In this document: positions 59,511 to 64,000 of the stretch, piece after piece | Position numbering within the stretch: position 1 is the first letter of the stretch | Layout: the number at the start of each line of letters is the position of its first letter | Origin: Cyclobacteriaceae bacterium | GTDB taxonomy: Bacteria > Bacteroidota > Bacteroidia > Cytophagales > Cyclobacteriaceae | Assembly: GCA_016787645.1 (NCBI GenBank) | Contig: JAEUUF010000013.1 | Span: 744,001-808,000, forward strand | Direction: 5' to 3' | DNA: 64,000 nt | The notes under the pieces: generated by a model | What the model was told of the DNA's origin: nothing | Database searches by the model: none | The model's input: only the letters and a program-made list of their open reading frames with translations | Made by a program: the position numbers and the translations under genes

Positions 59511-60902
59511 CTAAAATGCCTCGTCTCCATCTTTTTGATAGAGGTCCGGATAGATCATCAGCTTGCCACCCCTCACCTCCGCGGTAAAATACCGCACATA
59601 AATAGGGATGGGCTCTGACAGGCGCAGCACATGCTTCTCCTGCTTCATTAGCAACTCGGTCAATTTCTTTGACTTCTCGTTTAGGTTTCCGGTCACTAGG
59701 TAGTGGGCCAAGGCTTCCGCTTTCTCCATCCGGATGCACCCGTGACTGAATGCCCTGACGGATTGTTGGAATAATTTGCGCGCATTGGTGTCGTGCAGAA
59801 AGACTGCGTAAGGATTGCTGAACTCAAACTTGATCACCCCGAGCGCATTCTCCCTTCCTTCCCGCTGGCGGAGGGATACCGGAAAATAATCGGGGGTGTA
59901 AGAAGACCAGGGCACGCTGTCAGGATTGAGCAATCGGCCCTGGCGATCGAGCACATCGAAGTTGTTCCTCTTGAGTATGGAAGTGTCCTGCTGAATCGCA
60001 GGCAGGTATTCTTTCACCGCGATCTTGCGCGGCACGTGCCAGTACGGGTAAGTCACCAACCGGGTGATGCGGCTGCTGAGTTCAGGCGTTGGTGTTTGGG
60101 TCTCCCCCACAATTATCCTTGACGCCAGTACCACGTTATCGTCTTGCATCACGTAAAGCATGAACGATGGAACGTTAACGAGGATGTACCGGCCATGAAA
60201 TGACAAACGCTCCTGCCGCCACCGATCCAGGTTGGCTTCGATATGAGCGATCCTTGCGGTGGTGTCCTTATGTTGAAGGACGCTCAAGCGCTGCGATGGT
60301 TCGAGGGAATCAATCACATGGCGGAGGGCTAGTCGAAGTTCCCTGTACCCGGAATAAGGAGGCTGACAGAGCCGGAGGTATTCAACGGCCTGCTCCGATC
60401 CCCTTGATTGAACCAGCGCCTTCAAACGGATCGAGTCCTCCTTCACACTTTTCACGGGATTCCTCGTTCCATAGCGGAGGTCATGGGCCAATGACAGGAA
60501 CGCATCGGTCAGCAATACATCGGTACGTGACCGGGAAGTTGTGGCATCAAGGAGTTCATCGATATGATAGTCCTTCGGCGCCAGCCCGTAATACCGGGCC
60601 TGTTGAATGAACCCCAAGAGAGAATCGCAGGAAGTCGAAGTACGTTGCCCCTCCACCCAAGAGGCGCGAAAATCGGTTTGCTGGTAATACTGTATGACCA
60701 GCTCCGGGTTTGTCAGGCCCAGGAATATGGAATCCTGTATGCCCGTTGCGATTCGCGGAGCGGCTGTTGCCTCCTCCGTTACCTCACTAACAGAAGGGAC
60801 GACTACCTTCTGCTGGCATCCGGAGGAGATCAAGAGCAACGCAATCCCAATAAGAAAAGGAAATCTTACTCGCCTTATTGCATATCGAACTATCGAGGCC
60901 AT
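59511..60902 (-). CDS. L,D-transpeptidase lipoprotein (YcbB/LdtD-like, YkuD domain)
   Basis: This enzyme makes 3-3 peptidoglycan cross-links or attaches proteins to peptidoglycan. The 463-residue protein has a lipobox LISSGC with Cys29, so it is membrane-anchored. A scaffold and peptidoglycan-binding-like region follows (about 60-230). The YkuD domain (about 250-420) has VNVPSFMLYVMQDD and the catalytic SHGCIRM with His387 and Cys389. The layout resembles E. coli YcbB. It is transcribed toward the tRNA-Leu. Confidence 0.9.
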   Translation of the reverse strand: MASIVRYAIRRVRFPFLIGIALLLISSGCQQKVVVPSVSEVTEEATAAPRIATGIQDSIFLGLTNPELVIQYYQQTDFRASWVEGQRTSTSCDSLLGFIQQARYYGLAPKDYHIDELLDATTSRSRTDVLLTDAFLSLAHDLRYGTRNPVKSVKEDSIRLKALVQSRGSEQAVEYLRLCQPPYSGYRELRLALRHVIDSLEPSQRLSVLQHKDTTARIAHIEANLDRWRQERLSFHGRYILVNVPSFMLYVMQDDNVVLASRIIVGETQTPTPELSSRITRLVTYPYWHVPRKIAVKEYLPAIQQDTSILKRNNFDVLDRQGRLLNPDSVPWSSYTPDYFPVSLRQREGRENALGVIKFEFSNPYAVFLHDTNARKLFQQSVRAFSHGCIRMEKAEALAHYLVTGNLNEKSKKLTELLMKQEKHVLRLSEPIPIYVRYFTAEVRGGKLMIYPDLYQKDGDEAF

Positions 60903-60937
60903 ACCTGCATGTGACGCCTCGTCTTCAAGGGCGCCAA

Positions 60938-61201
60938 CTATTCCGGAATCTCCTCCGGAATTGGTCCATCGTGTGCGTCGGCCGGAAAAGCCGGTTCAGA
61001 TTCCTCTTTCAGCAACGAACCCTTATCGTCAAATTCAAACGTGTATACCACATCATCCTTTGACACCTCTATGGTATAGTGCCACCGGTCACCCACTTGT
61101 TTGCGCTCCTTCAGGTCGAAGAGAAAATCTTCGCGAAACCGGTCAATTACATACTCGGAAATCGCGTAAGGCAGTTTTTGATTCCCTGTGGTCGTTTTCA
61201 T
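60938..61201 (-). CDS. Small hypothetical protein coupled to a PEBP gene
   Basis: I recognise no family. The 87-residue product is soluble, with a helix-like first half (YAISEYVIDRFREDFLFDLKE), a strand-rich middle (WHYTIEVSKDDVVYTFEFDDKG) and an acidic proline tail. This layout resembles small PepSY-like domains. The ATG at 61201 overlaps the PEBP stop as ATGA, which sets the start and implies coupled translation. Confidence 0.6.
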   Translation of the reverse strand: MKTTTGNQKLPYAISEYVIDRFREDFLFDLKERKQVGDRWHYTIEVSKDDVVYTFEFDDKGSLLKEESEPAFPADAHDGPIPEEIPE

Positions 61202-61677
61202 GATTCCCATTGTTTGGTTCGTTTATACAACCCAACTAATTCCCCGTACGCCAGCACGTGGCCGCGCATGGCCGCTTCCAACTGTTTTCTTCCCGCTCCC
61301 TGGGCAAGGCCAATTGGATTATCCAAGGCAAAGACCTTGAAGAAATACCGGTGTGCGCCCGAGGGTGGGCATGGCCCTCCATAATTAAGTTGACCGAAAT
61401 CGTTTATTCCCTGCGTACCCGGAATACTATTTTCTTTCAGGTAATCCTTGATCGGAATATCCCAGACCAGCCAGTGCAACCAAATGCCGCGCGCAGCGTC
61501 CGGGTCATCTACAATTATCGCCAGGCACTTTGCTCCGTCGGGAATACCATGGATGGCCAGTGGTGGATTGATATTGATGCCATCACAGGTGTACTTGCCT
61601 GGGATGAGTCCGTTGTTGGCAAACGCTTCGCTTTGAACCGTCAACGTCTTTTGGTCCATTTGGGTCACCACGTTCAT
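61198..61677 (-). CDS. YbhB/YbcL family PEBP (Raf kinase inhibitor-like) protein
   Basis: The 159-residue protein has the PEBP ligand-site motifs SLAIIVDDPDA-like (CLAIIVDDPDA), IWLHWLVWDIP, NYGGPCPPSGAHRYFF and a helical tail. Bacterial members are small cytoplasmic or periplasmic proteins of unclear function. No signal peptide is seen with starts at 61677 (given) or 61659. It is followed directly by a coupled 87-residue protein gene. Confidence 0.88.
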   Translation of the reverse strand: MNVVTQMDQKTLTVQSEAFANNGLIPGKYTCDGININPPLAIHGIPDGAKCLAIIVDDPDAARGIWLHWLVWDIPIKDYLKENSIPGTQGINDFGQLNYGGPCPPSGAHRYFFKVFALDNPIGLAQGAGRKQLEAAMRGHVLAYGELVGLYKRTKQWES

Positions 61678-61753
61678 ACCGGCGCTGCTTCTTGGCACTA
61701 TAAAATGAGCAGGAAACAGCCGTCTTACCAATGATTTTCGTCACTGCAACTGG

Positions 61754-61773
61754 AAAAACAAGAAGGCCTTGTT
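61754..61773 (-). terminator. Possible terminator of the upstream membrane protein gene
   Basis: On the minus strand AACAAG, a 5-base loop and CTTGTT are followed by a T-run, 11 bases after the stop codon at 61784. The stem is short (6 bp), so confidence is moderate. Confidence 0.45.
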
Positions 61774-61783
61774 GGGTGTAATT

Positions 61784-62848
61784 TCAGTGTGCCAGGGTGC
61801 GAAAAGAGCGTATTGTGACAACGATCATCAGCACAAAATATAACAGGATCGATCCCATGGTAATCCAACCACTCCATGCCCGGTACGTCAAGGAGATTAA
61901 TCCACCATCAGCTGCCAGTCGTAGCGCTAGGGATGCCCACAAGGCAGTAACCGGCAAGTAAAGCGCAACATGGTAAGGCTTAACCGACAGTCCCAGCACG
62001 CCCGGAAGAATAATCGGGCCATGCGCGAAAATCATGGAGAAGACAAAGCCCAGGAAGAACGTATGCACAATCATGTCGTAAGCGAAGGGCTGATCTCGAA
62101 GTGCCACCAGTAAAACGCCTTCGATAACCAGGGCGATGTACCCGCACAATAACGACACCGCCGTGAATCGCGCCAACCCCTCTTTGTGCAACGTAATACG
62201 AATGAGGTCATACCGTAACAGCCATGCGCTCGTGAAGACCAATGAAAAACCAGCCAGAAACTTTCCCACGATATGAAAGGGAATGAGCAGCGACACCACA
62301 AAGACAACCAGGAAGCCGTAGAGCCAACGGCGGTTGGCGGCAGTGACCGGCAAGAAGCGACTGAGTTCAAGGCGTTCAGAAACGATCGTAAAAAGCAGGA
62401 AGCCCATCCACCAGGGCAACACCATCGGGTAGAATTGTTTCCAGAAGAGCAGCACCGTGCCGACTAACCAACAGGCCACACCCGCCAGCGCGAGCAGGAG
62501 CAACTCGCTGAACTGCACCTTAAGGTAAGTGACGTAAACGGCTGCAAAAATTAGCCCGGCCACAACCAGCATAGCCACGGCAAAATGGAAGTCGCCGAAC
62601 AGAAAGACAACGATACTGGAAGCACTCAGGAGCGGGCCTGCGTAAAAGTAGATCCGTTTGAGTGGAATCACTTTCTCAAGAGCGATAAGGCTGCCCAGGA
62701 ACCCACCTACCATAATGGCACCGTGATGGGCATAGGCTTCCGGGATGGGAACTGCCCAGCCGAGGCGACCAAGCCCTGATAACATTCCTGTAACCAGGTT
62801 GATTAGGGCAAATACCAACAAAGCAGGTTTGAGAAAACGCATCATCAA
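61784..62848 (-). CDS. Polytopic membrane protein, possibly NnrS-like
   Basis: The 354-residue protein is nearly all hydrophobic, with about 10-12 membrane segments. Conserved-looking polar spots are AYAHHGAIMVGGF near the start and MIVHTFFLGFVFSMIFAHGPIILP later; these histidines could bind heme or metal. The pattern is like NnrS-type nitric oxide response proteins, but similarity is weak and the family is uncertain. A putative Crp/Fnr-type operator in the divergent spacer fits a low-oxygen or nitrosative role. Confidence 0.6.
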   Translation of the reverse strand: MMMRFLKPALLVFALINLVTGMLSGLGRLGWAVPIPEAYAHHGAIMVGGFLGSLIALEKVIPLKRIYFYAGPLLSASSIVVFLFGDFHFAVAMLVVAGLIFAAVYVTYLKVQFSELLLLALAGVACWLVGTVLLFWKQFYPMVLPWWMGFLLFTIVSERLELSRFLPVTAANRRWLYGFLVVFVVSLLIPFHIVGKFLAGFSLVFTSAWLLRYDLIRITLHKEGLARFTAVSLLCGYIALVIEGVLLVALRDQPFAYDMIVHTFFLGFVFSMIFAHGPIILPGVLGLSVKPYHVALYLPVTALWASLALRLAADGGLISLTYRAWSGWITMGSILLYFVLMIVVTIRSFRTLAH

Positions 62849-62908
62849 GCCATTTGATCAGTAATTACCACGTCAGTTTACGATGAACCAAAGAAATATT
62901 CCAACCTA

Positions 62909-62924
62909 GTGCCCTTGTGGGCAC
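62909..62924. repeat. Hairpin GTGCCC-TTGT-GGGCAC
   Basis: A perfect 6-bp stem with a 4-base loop lies 7 bases before the putative Crp/Fnr-type site, in the divergent spacer 62849-63019. No T-run follows. Confidence 0.5.
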
Positions 62925-62931
62925 CAAACTA

Positions 62932-62943
62932 TGACGCAGGTCA
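62932..62943. promoter_or_regulatory. Putative Crp/Fnr-type (HcpR-like) operator
   Basis: TGACGCAGGTCA is a perfect inverted repeat TGAC-N4-GTCA. HcpR-type regulators of nitrosative stress bind TTGAC-N4-GTCAA-like sites. It lies between the polytopic membrane protein gene and the phosphoribosyltransferase gene and could control either or both. Confidence 0.5.
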
Positions 62944-63019
62944 GTAATCCAACTTGGAGGAATCATTGAGGAATTGAGCGCATTCTCGCACCTTGAACAC
63001 CTGATTTTACCACACCCTC

Positions 63020-63670
63020 ATGTTTTTAAATCGAAAAGATGCGGGAGAGAAATTGGGGCGGGCGCTCGAACGTTATCGCCATCAAGGGGTCCTCGTGCTG
63101 GGTATTCCGAGAGGTGGAGTGGAAACGGCGTATTATGTCGCGGACTACCTGGATGCTGAACTTTCGGTGGTGATATGCCGAAAACTCGGCTACCCGATCA
63201 ATCCTGAAGCAGCCTTCGGCGCGCTGGCAGAAGACGGGAGCCTGTACCTCGATGCGATGGCGCTGGAATACCTGACGGATGCGGAGTTTCAAAGAGTATT
63301 GGACGATCAGCAGCGGGAAATTCAGCGAAGGGTTATAACATTCAGGCAGGGAAAGCCTTTGCCCCGGATGAAAGGAAGAACAGTAATTATTGTGGATGAC
63401 GGTGTCGCTACCGGCGCGACTTTGTTTGCCGCAATCAAGCTGTGTAAGAAAAGTGAGGTTGGAAAATTGGTGGTGGCTGCTCCCCTATCCGGGAGCGCCA
63501 TGGTGCATACCCTTCACAAAATGGTCGATGACGTTGTCATTTTGGAAAACCCCTACGACTTTCATGCTGTTTCACAAGGATATGCGGAATTCAATAACCT
63601 CACCGATGAAGAAGCGCTCTTGTTCCTTAGTCGATGGCATGAGCACCACAAGACAACGCTTGAGAACTAA
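63020..63670 (+). CDS. Phosphoribosyltransferase family protein
   Basis: The 216-residue type I PRTase has the PRPP-binding loop VIIVDDGVATGAT and an N-terminal loop LGIPRGGVETAYYVADYL. Relatives of this kind are found in stress and hypoxia gene groups beside universal stress proteins, rather than in purine salvage. The base substrate is unknown. It is divergent from the polytopic membrane protein gene and may share its operator. Confidence 0.85.
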   Translation: MFLNRKDAGEKLGRALERYRHQGVLVLGIPRGGVETAYYVADYLDAELSVVICRKLGYPINPEAAFGALAEDGSLYLDAMALEYLTDAEFQRVLDDQQREIQRRVITFRQGKPLPRMKGRTVIIVDDGVATGATLFAAIKLCKKSEVGKLVVAAPLSGSAMVHTLHKMVDDVVILENPYDFHAVSQGYAEFNNLTDEEALLFLSRWHEHHKTTLEN

Positions 63671-63772
63671 CTCTGGACGGTATCCGACAAAGCGTCCACC
63701 GATCACCAAAGAGTCGTTGATTTTTTACAGGCCCTTGGATGAAATTGTTACCTTGCCGCAAATATTGATATC

Positions 63773-64000
63773 ATGAAAATCACCAAACACACCGTCGCAG
63801 CGATCCATTATACGCTTACCGACAACAGCGGAAATATACTGGACAGCAGCGCCGGCCGCGATCCACTCTACTACCTCCATGGCGAGGGTAACCTCATCCC
63901 GGGAATGGAAGAAGGGCTGGAAGGCCAGGAAAAAGGAAACAAACTCAAACTGAAGATAAGCCCCGAAAAAGGATATGGTGTTCGCGATGAGCGGCTCATC
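63773..64000 (+). CDS. SlyD-like FKBP peptidyl-prolyl cis-trans isomerase, 3' end missing
   Basis: The first 76 codons are present before the window ends. The start MKITKHTVAAIHYTLTDNSG, the FKBP motif LIPGMEEGLEGQEKG and PEKGYGVRDE match SlyD-type proteins, which fold proteins and often bind nickel. The histidine-rich tail, if any, is outside the window. Confidence 0.92.
   Translation, partial: MKITKHTVAAIHYTLTDNSGNILDSSAGRDPLYYLHGEGNLIPGMEEGLEGQEKGNKLKLKISPEKGYGVRDERLI

Noticed and set aside
1-64000. CRISPR arrays, prophage, restriction or toxin-antitoxin systems, insertion-sequence transposases
   Set aside because: No regularly spaced repeats, integrase, capsid, nuclease-methylase pair or transposase coding sequence was found on either strand.

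Overview
This window is from a Bacteroidota chromosome, most likely a cytophagal (Chryseolinea/Ohtaekwangia-like) soil or plant-litter bacterium; the phylum call rests on several independent signs and the lower rank is inference. The signs are the fused lpxC-fabZ gene, PorX (response regulator plus PglZ), DUF4296, DUF3822, DUF1573 and DUF6265 proteins, a Bat-type von Willebrand locus, several exact TAnnTTTG promoter elements with few Shine-Dalgarno sites, and many ATGA/GTGA gene overlaps. Coding density is high: no gene-free stretch exceeds 300 bases, and the longest gaps (about 140-220 bases) are described below.

Region by region: 1-4 kb holds the 3' part of an rRNA m5C methyltransferase and valS. 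At 4-7.3 kb an overlapping minus-strand operon runs porX-tsaE-ald. At 7.3-12.5 kb an HD hydrolase leads into lipid A genes (lpxD, lpxC/fabZ, lpxA) and a lone ABC ATPase. At 12.6-21 kb are a small lipoprotein, mutS2 with a DUF4296 lipoprotein, a short Bat locus (DUF58, a membrane protein, BatA), a LysE exporter and a GH3-like enzyme. At 21-29.5 kb is housekeeping: YggS, DUF423, DUF1573, two Nudix enzymes, DUF3822-coaD, pyrE, pfkA, pgk and a DUF6265 lipoprotein. At 29.5-34.3 kb is a minus-strand operon comEC-crotonase-recQ. At 34.5-42.4 kb is the PBP1C/alpha-2-macroglobulin pair. At 42.6-45.3 kb are phoH, a SAM hydrolase and a small monooxygenase, with an inserted four-helix-bundle protein gene bounded by inverted repeats.

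At 45.5-55.3 kb one minus-strand operon encodes breakdown of L-arabinose polymers: GH51, GH127 and GH146 enzymes with signal peptides release arabinose, and AraB, AraD and AraA convert it to xylulose 5-phosphate. No SusC/SusD pair or sugar transporter lies next to it. At 55.4-59.2 kb mobA-fdhD-fdhF form a molybdopterin oxidoreductase unit. Then come a tRNA-Leu(CAA) with a broken copy in front of it, an L,D-transpeptidase lipoprotein, a PEBP protein with a coupled 87-residue partner, a polytopic membrane protein and a phosphoribosyltransferase that share a putative Crp/Fnr-type operator, and the start of a SlyD-like FKBP.

The least explained part is a set of G-rich intergenic repeats at 34.4, 42.5, 44.4 and 44.9 kb. 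Two are solo copies followed by an almost identical 38-base palindromic tract. The other two face each other as 38-base imperfect inverted repeats around the four-helix-bundle (23S IVP/S23-type) gene, so the 530-base unit 44432-44961 looks like a compact mobile or structured element.
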